Shown here: in pieces, positions 18,757 through 27,376 of the stretch | Position numbering within the stretch: position 1 is the first letter of the stretch | How the letters are laid out: every line of letters starts with the position of its first letter | DNA from: an uncultured Anaerolineae bacterium | GTDB taxonomy: Bacteria > Chloroflexota > Anaerolineae > J036 > Brachytrichaceae | Assembly: GCA_938028725.1 (NCBI GenBank) | Contig: CALIMH010000006.1 | Coordinates: forward strand, 245,609-309,608 | Direction: 5' to 3' | Length of the DNA stretch: 64,000 nt | Translations under genes and position numbers: made by a program | Notes under the pieces: model-generated | The model's input: only the letters and a program-made list of their open reading frames with translations | Database searches by the model: none | Told to the model about the DNA's origin: nothing

Positions 18757-20028
18757 TCAACCCAAGGCAGAGGATATTGTGGCTGGCTCTTTGCGCGCAC
18801 GCTTGCTGCGTGAGGAATGCTCGCTGGCTGTGCGGCTAGCAGCTTTGCTCGTTGCTGCTCCTTCGCTGGTCTTGAGTGCAGCGCTCGCCTGAGTGGGCGA
18901 GCGGCGTTTGCTCACCTTCTCGGAAGCTGCAGTTGGCTGATTGGTAGATGAGCTGGCGCCGGTGTAGAACTCGCGTAAGACAGGGATGTAGTCTCTCACA
19001 TCATAGCCCTCCCAGCGCGGGTCGCCGTTGCCGCCGTATTGGAAGAGCGCGCCCCCTACCACCGGCGATGGATACTCCTTGCTGTCCACGATCAATGGCG
19101 CCTCTTGGATGGCGATATATTGGCGAATCCAATCGCGGAACTGGGCAGGCGTAAAGCGGTGCGCTTTGAATCCACCCACACCCATTTGGTCCAGGCCACA
19201 CTCTGAGAAGTAGATCGCCCGGATGGTGGGGTCGAAGCCACAGCGTGTGAAGAGAAACTCCCAGCGCCGCTCAAACCACTGCCACTCGTTGGGTTGATTA
19301 ATGTGTGCTGGGTTGGGAGCATAAGGATGCATATCGAATGCGATCAGGCCGCTGTTGTAGGCAGGCGCGTAAATTTCGCGGATGATCTGGACGGTCTCCG
19401 GATTGGTGAAATCTGGGCAACCCATCGAGAAGGTGCCAGCGGCGTAGGTGGCGCCGCTGATCTGGCGGATGCGCTTGGCGACCTCGATGTCGAGCATTGC
19501 CCTGCGTCGTAAGTCGTCGCCGTCTTGGCCGACCTGATCGGCCTCGTTTAGGCCGATGTAGATGACACGCGGGAACTTGGCGCCGCCCAAGCCGTCAATG
19601 ATTTGCTCAACGCTGGGCAGCGTACCGTGAACGAAGAAATGGCGCGCCATGACCACAGCGTTCGGATAATTGCGCGCGATCTCGCCGGCCGTCTCAAAGT
19701 CGTCCATGCACAAGAAGAACTCGCAACCGTGCGCTGCTTCTTGCTTGGCGAGGCCTCCGTTAGACATGGTGTGTAGGCCAATCTTAAAGCGCGGCCTTTG
19801 AACGAACTCCAGATATTGGGCGAACACGAATGCAGTGGCCGGCTTTTCCGACGTCACACTGCGGAGTGATGCGCCGCCTGCCTGCAGCGAGACACGCGCC
19901 CAGCCATTTTCGATACTCAGCACCTCCACCTCTTGTCCTTTACTCAGCAGCCCAATCACGTTGTTTGGCGAGAGGACGCTGGGTTGTGATCGAACGTTCA
20001 GCAGAGAGGCGGTAACTCTTGCCTTCAT
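18757..20028 (-). CDS. SH3-domain protein with glycosidase-like TIM barrel and basic Ser/Thr tail
   Basis: About 423 residues in three parts. Residues 1-65 form a bacterial SH3 domain (MKARVTASLLNVRSQPS). Residues about 75-350 look like a clan-A glycoside hydrolase barrel, with IGLNEAD and IYFSECGLDQ as candidate acid/base and nucleophile carboxylates. The last 65 residues are Ser/Thr/Lys/Arg-rich low complexity. There is no signal peptide, so a cell-wall role would require non-classical export. The ATG at 20028 is chosen because the longer frame (20079) enters tRNA-Gly. It heads the operon with the methyltransferase, M20 and folD genes. Function is unassigned; a lysin-like wall hydrolase is one possibility. 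Confidence 0.78.
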   Translation of the reverse strand: MKARVTASLLNVRSQPSVLSPNNVIGLLSKGQEVEVLSIENGWARVSLQAGGASLRSVTSEKPATAFVFAQYLEFVQRPRFKIGLHTMSNGGLAKQEAAHGCEFFLCMDDFETAGEIARNYPNAVVMARHFFVHGTLPSVEQIIDGLGGAKFPRVIYIGLNEADQVGQDGDDLRRRAMLDIEVAKRIRQISGATYAAGTFSMGCPDFTNPETVQIIREIYAPAYNSGLIAFDMHPYAPNPAHINQPNEWQWFERRWEFLFTRCGFDPTIRAIYFSECGLDQMGVGGFKAHRFTPAQFRDWIRQYIAIQEAPLIVDSKEYPSPVVGGALFQYGGNGDPRWEGYDVRDYIPVLREFYTGASSSTNQPTAASEKVSKRRSPTQASAALKTSEGAATSKAASRTASEHSSRSKRARKEPATISSALG

Positions 20029-20070
20029 GAACACGCCTTCAATCAGTGACAGTGGCTTTGCAGATACAAA

Positions 20071-20142
20071 AGCGGGCAACGGGATTTGAACCCGCGACCT
20101 TCTGCTTGGAAGGCAGACGTGCTACCCCTGCACCATGCCCGC
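20071..20142 (-). tRNA. tRNA-Gly (anticodon TCC)
   Basis: A 72-nt cloverleaf with acceptor GCGGGCA/TGCCCGC and T73, D-arm GTGCAGGGGTAGCAC, anticodon loop CTTCCAA on stem TCTGC/GCAGA, and T-arm CGGGTTCAAATCCCG. CCA is not encoded. It lies 42 bases before the SH3/glycosidase-like gene on the same strand. Confidence 0.97.
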
Positions 20143-20174
20143 GTGTGCCCTAATTTTAGCGCACCATGCCAGGG

Positions 20175-20180
20175 TAAGAT
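20175..20180 (+). promoter_or_regulatory. -10-like element of hypA (leaderless arrangement)
   Basis: TAAGAT lies six bases before the hypA GTG, so transcription would start at or next to the start codon. No Shine-Dalgarno is present. Confidence 0.45.
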
Positions 20181-20186
20181 TCAAGT

Positions 20187-20564
20187 GTGCATGAGCTCTC
20201 CATCGCGTGTAGCCTGGTTGAAGTGGCAGCACAGGCAGCTCAACAGCACGGCGCTACGCGCGTGACGCGGGTGCATCTCAAGCTCGGCGTGCTCTCCGGC
20301 GTGGATGCCGATGCGCTGCGCTTCAGCTACGACGTCGCTGCGCAGGGCACATTGCTGGAAGGTTCGCAGCTTGAGATCGACGTGCTCCCAGCTGTGATCT
20401 CATGCCATCAATGCGGCGCATCATGTGTCCTGCCGACCATCCAAGACTTTCGCTGTCCGGCTTGTGGTGCGCCCTCTCATCACCTGCTGCAAGGCCGAGA
20501 GATCGAGATCGCCCATATCGAGATCGAGGTAGACTCGGTCGAGGAACAAGCAACCATAAGCTGA
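20187..20564 (+). CDS. hypA: Hydrogenase/urease nickel incorporation protein HypA
   Basis: A nickel metallochaperone of 125 residues that delivers Ni to [NiFe]-hydrogenase precursors together with HypB. The start is GTG followed by CAT GAG, giving the invariant N-terminal MHE whose His2 binds nickel. The zinc site has all four cysteines (C73, C76, C90, C93; CHQC and CPAC). hypB starts three bases after the stop. No hydrogenase, urease or other hyp gene is in the window, so the client is encoded elsewhere. Confidence 0.95.
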   Translation: MHELSIACSLVEVAAQAAQQHGATRVTRVHLKLGVLSGVDADALRFSYDVAAQGTLLEGSQLEIDVLPAVISCHQCGASCVLPTIQDFRCPACGAPSHHLLQGREIEIAHIEIEVDSVEEQATIS

Positions 20565-20567
20565 GAG

Positions 20568-21257
20568 ATGAAGACGCGATTGCTAGAAATCCGCCAAGGT
20601 GTGCTGAGCAAGAACGACCAACTGGCTGCGCAATTGCGCGAGCGCTTCCGCCAGATGGGCGTGCTGGTGGTGAACATCGTCTCCAGCCCAGGCAGTGGCA
20701 AAACTGCGCTGCTGGAGCGCGTGCTGAGCGAGCTGCGCGCGCAAGGCGCAACCGTGGCCGCACTTGTGGGTGACCTGGAGACAGATCATGACGCCCGCCG
20801 GCTGGCCCGCAGCGGCGCGCCTGTGCGACAAATCAACACCCACGGGAACTGTCACCTTGAGGCTGACATGCTGATCAAGCATCTTGCTGATTGGAATGTG
20901 GGCGCTGTCGAATTCCTCTTCGTCGAGAACGTTGGCAACTTGGTTTGCCCCTCGTCTTACGACCTCGGCGAGGATGTGCGGGTGGTGCTGCTTTCGGTGA
21001 CGGAGGGGGAGGATAAGCCCCTCAAGTACCCCGTGATGTTTCACTCTGCCGACATCGCGGTGATCACGAAAGTGGATTTGGCGCAAGCCTGCGAGTGCGA
21101 TCTGGCGCAGATGCGCGAGAACATTCTGCGCGTGCGCCCCGGCATGGCCATTTTTGAGACCTCAGCCAAGACCGGCGCCGGCATCGCTGAGCTGATCGCT
21201 CATCTTCGTCAGTTGCGTGCGGAGAAAGTGGCGGAGATAGCTGCCTCGGGCGCGTAG
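20568..21257 (+). CDS. hypB: Hydrogenase nickel incorporation GTPase HypB
   Basis: A SIMIBI-class GTPase of 229 residues that drives nickel transfer to hydrogenase. It has the P-loop SPGSGKT (40-46), GDLETDHDARR, the metal-site THGNCHLEADM (Cys95, His96) and ENVGNLVCPSS (Cys127). It lacks the N-terminal CxxCGC motif and the His-rich stretch of other HypBs, so it is the minimal form without nickel-storage capacity. It pairs with hypA upstream and ends one base before the convergent cobS stop. Confidence 0.96.
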   Translation: MKTRLLEIRQGVLSKNDQLAAQLRERFRQMGVLVVNIVSSPGSGKTALLERVLSELRAQGATVAALVGDLETDHDARRLARSGAPVRQINTHGNCHLEADMLIKHLADWNVGAVEFLFVENVGNLVCPSSYDLGEDVRVVLLSVTEGEDKPLKYPVMFHSADIAVITKVDLAQACECDLAQMRENILRVRPGMAIFETSAKTGAGIAELIAHLRQLRAEKVAEIAASGA

Positions 21258-21258
21258 C

Positions 21259-22014
21259 TCACCCACTGCCTCCAGCACTCCAGACCGCCAGCGCCACCAC
21301 CTCGCTGATCTCACAGAGTGCGCCGTAGGTGTCGCCAGTCAGCCCACCCAGCAGGCGCGCCCACATGTGGGCCAGCGCCTGCGCACAAAGCCCCACCAGC
21401 AAGAGGGCGAGTGCTGCGCGCCATAAGGCTACACCGTTCAACGCGGCTGCTAGCAGCGTGATCACGCCGGCCTGGATCGTGCTTGGCCACCACTGCGCGC
21501 GCTGCGCGCCAATATGGGCGCTGTAACCCAGGCCGCTTTCGCGCGCGGCAGGGTAGAAGTAAATTCCTCTCAGCATGGCCCACCGCCCCAACGTGGTGGC
21601 CGCAACGACGCCTGACCACCAGCTATTGCCACAAGCAGCGATCAGGCTCACCTTCAGCAGCAGGATGAAGATGAGCGCAAGTGCACCCATCGCACCAATG
21701 CGGCTGTCTCGCATGATCTCCAACATGCGCTCACGAGAGCGCCAACTGAGCAGTGCGTCGAACGTGTCACTGAGACCGTCGAGGTGTAAGCCGCCAGTAA
21801 GCGCAGCGATTGCCAGCACGACGCTCACGCTGCGCACGCCCTCGTTCCACACAACGCCTACCAGACCGCCGATCAGGCAAGCTAACCCGCCTAACAGTGC
21901 CCCGACTAGCGGAAACCAGCGCAGCAAAGCGCCAAATGGCGACGCGCTGCTGTTGCGCGCTATCGGTAGCGGCAGGATGCTCAAAAATTGCAGCGCCTCG
22001 AAGAAGCTGCGCAT
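21259..22014 (-). CDS. cobS: Adenosylcobinamide-GDP ribazoletransferase (cobalamin synthase)
   Basis: An integral membrane enzyme of 251 residues that joins adenosylcobinamide-GDP to alpha-ribazole in the last steps of B12 synthesis. The N-terminal FFEALQFLSILPLP and GGLHLDGLSDTFDALLS are family signatures, and MRDSRIGAMGALALI follows. Five to six membrane helices are evident. It starts 13 bases after the phosphatase gene, forming a nucleotide-loop assembly pair. No cobalamin riboswitch is visible upstream of the pair. Confidence 0.94.
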   Translation of the reverse strand: MRSFFEALQFLSILPLPIARNSSASPFGALLRWFPLVGALLGGLACLIGGLVGVVWNEGVRSVSVVLAIAALTGGLHLDGLSDTFDALLSWRSRERMLEIMRDSRIGAMGALALIFILLLKVSLIAACGNSWWSGVVAATTLGRWAMLRGIYFYPAARESGLGYSAHIGAQRAQWWPSTIQAGVITLLAAALNGVALWRAALALLLVGLCAQALAHMWARLLGGLTGDTYGALCEISEVVALAVWSAGGSG

Positions 22015-22027
22015 GAATCACCTCTTC

Positions 22028-22666
22028 TCAGCTGCCAAGCGCTGGTCGCCAATTGGCGCAGCGCAGTATGACGCCCCCTGGGTAGCAATCCAGCGCGGTG
22101 ATACTGCCCAAGTCCACTCGCCAGCGCCAGTGCTGGTCCGGTGGGACGTTGAACAAGCGACATAGCACTAGCTGGATCGGCGTGGCGTGCGTCACAACTG
22201 CGACGCGCAAGCCGGCGCGTTGTTCAGCTAATGCCTGCCAGGCTTGTCCTACTCGCTCCGCGATCTGCGCTAGCGACTCACCGCCGACGATCGTGGCATG
22301 CAGCGGGTTGCTGAAGCGACGTTGAGCCTCATCAGGGAAGCGTTGCATCACTTCGCGGTAGGTGAGGCCCTCCCATCGGCCGTGGCGCACCTCGCGCCAG
22401 CGCCAATCGGCCTGCACTGGGATGGAGCGGGCGCCGGCAATTGCGCGCGCGATCTGCTCCGTGCGCTGCAGGCCGCTGTGCACCACGGCGTCCACTCGGC
22501 GCGCTGCGAAGAAGCGCGCGATGGCCTGCGCTTGGCGCTCACCGAAGTGATTGAGCGGCACGTCGGTGTCGCTGAGATAGCGCCGGCTGCGGTTCCACTC
22601 TGTTTGGCCATGGCGGATGAGCCATACCCGTCGTGGCACGCTCAGGTTTTGTTGAACTTGCTCCAT
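22028..22666 (-). CDS. cobC: Histidine phosphatase, alpha-ribazole phosphatase-like
   Basis: A phosphoglycerate-mutase-like phosphatase of about 212 residues. The catalytic RHG motif is VWLIRHGQTEWN (near residue 20), with WREVRHGRWEGLTYREV and the second histidine in VVTHATPIQ. Being 13 bases ahead of cobS supports CobC, which removes the phosphate from alpha-ribazole 5'-phosphate or from adenosylcobalamin phosphate. The ATG at 22666 is preferred; an in-frame start at 22687 would overlap the divergent membrane-protein gene. Confidence 0.82.
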   Translation of the reverse strand: MEQVQQNLSVPRRVWLIRHGQTEWNRSRRYLSDTDVPLNHFGERQAQAIARFFAARRVDAVVHSGLQRTEQIARAIAGARSIPVQADWRWREVRHGRWEGLTYREVMQRFPDEAQRRFSNPLHATIVGGESLAQIAERVGQAWQALAEQRAGLRVAVVTHATPIQLVLCRLFNVPPDQHWRWRVDLGSITALDCYPGGVILRCANWRPALGS

Positions 22667-22671
22667 ACAAT
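22666..22671 (+). promoter_or_regulatory. -10-like element of the membrane-protein gene
   Basis: TACAAT ends seven bases before an in-frame GTG (22679) and ten before the ATG (22682), giving a leaderless or near-leaderless transcript. Confidence 0.4.
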
Positions 22672-22681
22672 CACATTCGTG

Positions 22682-23308
22682 ATGCATCGCTCTCGTTGGA
22701 GTTGGTTGTATTGGGCGCTGTTTGTGTTATGCGCTGTGCTCGTCGCCGCGCTCAACTTGCCGTGGCCAGGGCTGCCGTCGCCGGACCCGTCGCTGCTGCT
22801 GCGCGATGCTTGGTTTGTGTGGGGCTTCAGCTACTTCGGCCTGTTGATTATGCCGATGGCGGCGCTGATGATAGAGGATGGTCGCCGGCGTAACATGCGC
22901 TGGCCGCTGTATGTGATCCCCTACTTTGCCGTCGGCATTTTGCCGTTGAGCATTTTCATGGCGCGACGCCCTGCAACAGACCAAGTCGTGCTGTCCACGC
23001 CGCGCTGGCTGGAGCAACGCTGGTTTTGGGCGCTGCTGGCTGCATCGGTAGTGCTGATCTCGCTCGTCCTCCTGCCTCAAGGCTCGTGGGATAAGCTGGT
23101 TCGGACAATGCAGCATAATCTCGGCTTGGCCTTCATGTGGCTGGATATTGCGTTGAACCATCTCGTGGCGTTGCCGCTGGCGCAGGCGGACATGCAGCGT
23201 CGTGGTGTCGCATCAGGGGCACAGCGGCCATGGCTGATCGCCATTGCGCTCAGCGGTCCGCTTGCTCTGTGCGCCTACATGGCTGTGCGCCCTGCGCATC
23301 AGCGCTAA
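22682..23308 (+). CDS. Multi-pass membrane protein, function unknown
   Basis: About 208 residues with roughly six hydrophobic helices (for example LYWALFVLCAVLVAALNL at the N-terminus, GLLIMPMAALMI, and WFWALLAASVVLISLVLL). No catalytic motif is recognised. The ATG at 22682 (or GTG 22679) marks the start; a longer frame upstream is antisense to cobC and rejected. The stop overlaps the convergent SixA-like stop by four bases. The weak similarity to short DUF-type membrane proteins of photosynthetic and filamentous bacteria is not enough to name a function. Confidence 0.7.
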   Translation: MHRSRWSWLYWALFVLCAVLVAALNLPWPGLPSPDPSLLLRDAWFVWGFSYFGLLIMPMAALMIEDGRRRNMRWPLYVIPYFAVGILPLSIFMARRPATDQVVLSTPRWLEQRWFWALLAASVVLISLVLLPQGSWDKLVRTMQHNLGLAFMWLDIALNHLVALPLAQADMQRRGVASGAQRPWLIAIALSGPLALCAYMAVRPAHQR

Positions 23309-23793
23309 TCTTGGCGGGGTTTGCTAAACCACACGCTCACCGGCTGCTCTTCGCCCAAATCCTCCCAGCTCTCGATGTTGAAGTCGAGCTGGACAACAGC
23401 ACAGGTGGGCATGTGCTGCAAGGTCGGCACATAGCTTTGGGCGAATTCCGTTAGCTCTGGGTTGTGGCCGAAGAGCATGATGCAACGCGGCCCAGCGCCC
23501 TGCTCTCGGATCACCTTGAGCAGGCGCTTGGGCGTCGCCTCGTACAGGCGCTTGTCCACCACGATCTGCTCGGTATCGTAGTTGAGCGCTTGGGCAATGA
23601 TGCGCGCAGTGCTCAATGCTCGCAGCGCCGGGCTGGAGATCAACAGATCGGGTTTGACTTGGCGCTCTGCCAGGCGTCGCCCCATCTCTGGGGCATCGCG
23701 CAGCCCGCGTTCGCTGAGCGGCCGGTCCATGTCATCGAGCCTGGGGTCGTCCCAAGACGATTTGGCGTGTCGGATCAGGAACAGAGTCTTCAC
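23305..23793 (-). CDS. SixA-like phosphohistidine phosphatase
   Basis: A histidine phosphatase of 162 residues with the motif TLFLIRHAKSSWDD at its N-terminus (RHAK 8-11) and a second catalytic His in MLFGHNPEL. RHAK with SSW is characteristic of the SixA group, which removes phosphoryl groups from phosphohistidine proteins. The GTG at 23793 lies four bases past the CHAD stop. The open frame extending further upstream runs inside the CHAD gene and is not used. It is the last gene of the subtilase-CYTH/CHAD-SixA operon. Confidence 0.87.
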   Translation of the reverse strand: MKTLFLIRHAKSSWDDPRLDDMDRPLSERGLRDAPEMGRRLAERQVKPDLLISSPALRALSTARIIAQALNYDTEQIVVDKRLYEATPKRLLKVIREQGAGPRCIMLFGHNPELTEFAQSYVPTLQHMPTCAVVQLDFNIESWEDLGEEQPVSVWFSKPRQD

Positions 23794-23797
23794 GTCC

Positions 23798-25414
23798 TCA
23801 CTCCCGGTCCAGTTGATTTTGCACGCGCTGCCAGGACTTGCCCTTGATGCGCCTATAGTAGCGTGGGAATGCGCACTGGCATTCGCGCATGTACGCTTCG
23901 TATTGGTCTTGAAGCGCTTGCAGGGCGCGCGCCCCTGATTCATCCAGCGACTCGGCATGAGCTGCGCGTAGTTTGTGCAGCTCCTGTAGGGCCACCCAGG
24001 CGTCCTGATGTTCACCCAGCACGTCCTGCAGCGCAATCAGCTTCGTCAAAAAGCGCTTGATAGCACGAGGGTAGAGCGGTGCACAAAACTCCAGCGCATA
24101 GCGCAGTCGTCTGCATTGCATGCGCAGGGCGTGGTATTCCTCCGGCGAGGCATCTGAGCCGAGCGCGTCGCCCTTCTTGCGCAGGCGCGCATATTGCGCA
24201 AGCAACAGGGCGGGCATCTCTTGTTGTGCGAGGCGTTGCGCCCGCGGCAGCAACGCATCAGAATTGCTCAGCAGGTGGACAAAGCGCTCGACCATGCGCT
24301 GGTAGCGTGTGGAATTCAGCAGGCGCAACAGGTGTGCGCGCGCTTTCTCACGCTCTTGAGCCAACATCGCTTGCACCACCCTCAGGGCTTCTTGGGTTAG
24401 CGCGTTGGGCTGCTCTTGCCAAGATTGCAGGCGCTGCATTTGCACATCACAGTCACGCACAGCGCCGAGGGCGCGCCCGATCCAACGCAGGTCGTCACGC
24501 AGCGACTGAGTTTGCTCAGGCAAAAAGTTGCCAAACAATTTGAGTGCGACGCGGAGGCGGCGCGTCGCTGTGCGCATGTGATGCACTGCTTCGGGGTCTT
24601 CGCCCAGCCGCGCGCCTGGCTCATTGTCCAGGAAGTCGGTGAAGTGCTGGCGCAAGGCAGCCATTGCTAGCTCGCCACATCGCGCTTGGGCGTCGAGCTC
24701 GTCCAAGCTGGCCGGGCTGCCCAGGTCCAAGCGGTGCGCTGGAGGTGTGAGACGGTTGAACGAGATGCCAAGGTGGAACTTGGATGTTTTCGCCGGCGTG
24801 AGTTTGCAAGCGCGGCGCAGCGCTTCCACGAATCGCTCGGCTTGCGAGTATTGCTGGGGAGAGAGCCCTGCACTCAGCTCCACTTCTACCCGTTGTATGC
24901 GATAAGGCAGCCGGTGTTGACCAGATGGGATGGTGATGGCGTCCAGCGCGATCTCTGCAATCTGCTCACCATCGGCGCGCAGCGTGATGCGCTGGCGTTC
25001 AGTGTGAACCTCACACAGCGGTTGCAGTCGCTCGCGCCCGACCACGGCTTGAATGCGCTGACCAACCTGCCCGTTGGAGGCGATCAGCCGCTGTGGCAAG
25101 GCGTGGTTGTTCGTGGCTGCTAGCATCTCGCTCAACTCCTCGCGCACCCGCAGCCCCCCTTTGCGCGTGCCAAAGGATTTGAGGGTCACCATGATTGTCT
25201 CATCGTGCTCATTCTGGCGCACGCGCAGCACATAGCCCGCCCGATAAAAACGCCAATCGGGTGTGTCGAGATAGTGGTCGCAATGCTTGACGAGGGGGAG
25301 GAAATTCAGTTGCAGCTCCCCCTGCTCGGCGCGCTGGTGCAACCACTCCTCCACATCAAGTAGGCTATCGGCATCGAATTGCCACTCAACCTCTGTCTGA
25401 GATACAAGCGTCAT
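23798..25414 (-). CDS. CYTH-CHAD domain protein
   Basis: A 538-residue, cytosolic two-domain protein. Residues 1-205 form a CYTH (triphosphate tunnel) domain with [20 protein letters not shown] and VTLKSFG. Residues about 235-530 form a CHAD domain with histidine-bearing helices ([38 protein letters not shown]) that bind polyphosphate. The normally invariant ExExK motif at the start of CYTH reads EVEWQ, without the lysine, so catalysis may be changed or lost. Its ATG overlaps the subtilase stop (ATGA), and SixA follows four bases later. The family is linked to polyphosphate or triphosphate metabolism. Confidence 0.88.
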   Translation of the reverse strand: MTLVSQTEVEWQFDADSLLDVEEWLHQRAEQGELQLNFLPLVKHCDHYLDTPDWRFYRAGYVLRVRQNEHDETIMVTLKSFGTRKGGLRVREELSEMLAATNNHALPQRLIASNGQVGQRIQAVVGRERLQPLCEVHTERQRITLRADGEQIAEIALDAITIPSGQHRLPYRIQRVEVELSAGLSPQQYSQAERFVEALRRACKLTPAKTSKFHLGISFNRLTPPAHRLDLGSPASLDELDAQARCGELAMAALRQHFTDFLDNEPGARLGEDPEAVHHMRTATRRLRVALKLFGNFLPEQTQSLRDDLRWIGRALGAVRDCDVQMQRLQSWQEQPNALTQEALRVVQAMLAQEREKARAHLLRLLNSTRYQRMVERFVHLLSNSDALLPRAQRLAQQEMPALLLAQYARLRKKGDALGSDASPEEYHALRMQCRRLRYALEFCAPLYPRAIKRFLTKLIALQDVLGEHQDAWVALQELHKLRAAHAESLDESGARALQALQDQYEAYMRECQCAFPRYYRRIKGKSWQRVQNQLDRE

Positions 25415-27240
25415 TCGACACTTAGATTGTAAATGCCTCGCGCGTTAGCGTAAGCGTTGCGCACCACCAGGCGGTAGATGCCGCCGCTGCTTGCCTGAAA
25501 TAGCTGGCGCGCTTGACGCGCGACGAGGAGGCGCGTACCGTTCGGTGCGAACACTTCCAGCAAAGGCGCAAAAGTTCCCGCAGCGCGCTCCAGCCGCAGG
25601 GTGACCGTTTGGCCGGCGCTGAGCGCGATGTAGTATGTGTCGCGGTCGCCACGGGGGGCGATGCTGCCGCGCAGGGTTTGGCCGAGGGCGATGGTGCGGA
25701 AGTCGTCGCTATCGCGGCTGAAGAGGCTCACGCGCAAGGCGTACTGGCCGATGGTGTTGGCACTGCTGCGTGCGCGAACGCGGTAGAGACCGTTGGCTGG
25801 CAACGTGGTGATCAGTTGCGCGCTGCGTGTGACGCTCCCCCGCGCGCGCCCGAGCAGCCGGCCAGCGAAGTCATACAACTCCACCAATGGCGCGAGCGTG
25901 CCGCTTTGTCGCGTGTGCGTGATCAGCACTACCTGGCCGCCCAGGCCGTCGAAGAGCCAGTCGTCGGCGTCGCCAGTGGGCGCGATCAAGCCGCGCACCA
26001 CTTGCCCGAATTCAATCACTGTCTCTGGCTCATCGATCGGTAGGCCCTGTGGGGGAGAGTAGAGCAACAAGTTGGCCGAGTTAGCCCCGGCGTTGCGCAC
26101 CACGCCGCGCGTAGCGAGGGCGAGGATCAGCTCACGCACTTGCGCCGGCGCAGCGTTGGGGCGCGTCTGCAACAGCTTTGCTGCGACGCCGGCGAGGTGG
26201 GGCGTCGCCATGGATGTGCCGCTCTCCAGCTTTTGGTCTGTGTCGCTGCCGATCCAGGCCGAGAGGATGTCCTGGCCTGGTGCAAACACGTCCACGCAGC
26301 GGCCAAAGTTGGAGTAGCTCGCGCGCTGGTCGGTGCGGTTGGTTGCGCCGACGGTGATCGCGCTGGCAGCGCGAGCCGGCGAGTAGGCGCAGGCGTTGTC
26401 GGCAAAGTTTCCGGCCGCTGCCACCACCACGATCCCCTGCGCAGCAGCGTTGTTCACAGCCAAGTCCAGCGCGTCTGAGGCTGGTCCGGCCAAGCTGAGG
26501 TTCATCACAGCAGGCTTAATGTGGTTACCCACCACCCAATCCACCCCTGCCAGCACTGCCGAGAGCGTGCTAAGGCCGTTGCAGTCGAACACTCGCACGG
26601 CGTGCAGGGTGGCCTCTCGGGCCACGCCAAAAGTGCTGCCCGCCGCGGTGGCCGCCACATGCGTGCCGTGGCCGGCGCAATCGTCGCTGTTCCTTCCATC
26701 GCCGACCACGTCAAACGCGGCTCGTGCGCGGCCTTGAAAATCCACGTGAGAGAAGCGTATGCCGCTGTCCACGACGTAGATATTCACCCCTCGGCCAGTC
26801 TCACTGAAGGTGTAACGTCCATCCAGCGGCAAGGTGCGCTGGTCAATGCGGTCCAGCCCCCAGGGGGGTGCGGCGTTGCTCACGCTCACTGAGGGCACAG
26901 GGCGCAAGCGGATCACGCGGTCTGACTCGACCAGTGCAATCCCCGCCTCACCTCGTAGTCGTTGGGCAACTGCTGGTTCGAGTGTCGTGAGGAAGCCGTT
27001 CAGCGCAGCGGTGTATTCGCGGAGCACCGGCAATGCGAAGCGCTGCTGCAAGTCTGAGCGCAGGGCGCGCGCCGCGTTGCGGTCCAAAGATTCAGTGAAG
27101 ACAACGATGTAGCGTTCTGAGGTGGGCGGCGCTTGTGCTGAAGCGGGCTGTGCTAGAGCAAGAGCAAGCGCTGCTGCCAGCACTGCGTGCATCAGCGCGG
27201 CAACCCCCTGTGCGACGCTGCCGAGACCAGAGATGAGCAT
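25411..27240 (-). CDS. Secreted subtilisin-family serine protease (S8) with PPC-like domains
   Basis: About 609 residues. A signal peptide (about 1-36, ending AQPASAQA) leads to an I9-type propeptide (about 42-110) and a subtilase domain with the complete triad: Asp about 158 (VVDSGI), His about 191 (GHGTHVA), Ser about 343 ([11 protein letters not shown]), plus the oxyanion Asn about 278. Two C-terminal beta-sandwich PPC-like domains follow (GDADDWLF and GDRDTYYI cores), which are often cleaved or help secretion. The start is ATG 27240, or GTG 27243, which a TATACT element precedes by seven bases. The longer frame covers the fabI-like promoter and is rejected. Confidence 0.9.
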   Translation of the reverse strand: MLISGLGSVAQGVAALMHAVLAAALALALAQPASAQAPPTSERYIVVFTESLDRNAARALRSDLQQRFALPVLREYTAALNGFLTTLEPAVAQRLRGEAGIALVESDRVIRLRPVPSVSVSNAAPPWGLDRIDQRTLPLDGRYTFSETGRGVNIYVVDSGIRFSHVDFQGRARAAFDVVGDGRNSDDCAGHGTHVAATAAGSTFGVAREATLHAVRVFDCNGLSTLSAVLAGVDWVVGNHIKPAVMNLSLAGPASDALDLAVNNAAAQGIVVVAAAGNFADNACAYSPARAASAITVGATNRTDQRASYSNFGRCVDVFAPGQDILSAWIGSDTDQKLESGTSMATPHLAGVAAKLLQTRPNAAPAQVRELILALATRGVVRNAGANSANLLLYSPPQGLPIDEPETVIEFGQVVRGLIAPTGDADDWLFDGLGGQVVLITHTRQSGTLAPLVELYDFAGRLLGRARGSVTRSAQLITTLPANGLYRVRARSSANTIGQYALRVSLFSRDSDDFRTIALGQTLRGSIAPRGDRDTYYIALSAGQTVTLRLERAAGTFAPLLEVFAPNGTRLLVARQARQLFQASSGGIYRLVVRNAYANARGIYNLSVE

Positions 27241-27250
27241 CACAACGGGG

Positions 27251-27256
27251 AGTATA
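27251..27256 (-). promoter_or_regulatory. -10-like element of the subtilase operon
   Basis: TATACT on the minus strand lies seven bases before the in-frame GTG at 27243 and ten before the ATG at 27240. No Shine-Dalgarno is seen, suggesting a leaderless operon mRNA. Confidence 0.45.
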
Positions 27257-27360
27257 TTCACCGCTCGCCAGGCGAAATGAGCGACGGTGGGGGCCTGTGT
27301 GGGTGGCGAGCGAGACACTGCTGGCGCTTTGCGATGGTGACCGTGGCTGAGAGCGCTGGT

Positions 27361-27366
27361 TACAAT
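27361..27366 (+). promoter_or_regulatory. -10-like element of the FabI-like gene
   Basis: TACAAT lies ten bases before the ATG at 27377 and no Shine-Dalgarno is present, so the 5' leader would be at most a few bases. Confidence 0.45.
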
Positions 27367-27376
27367 CTCCGCGCCT

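Noticed and set aside
22028..22687. Cobalamin riboswitch ahead of cobC-cobS
   Set aside because: There are only about 15 bases between the divergent starts, too few for the roughly 200-nt riboswitch, and no B12-box is seen.
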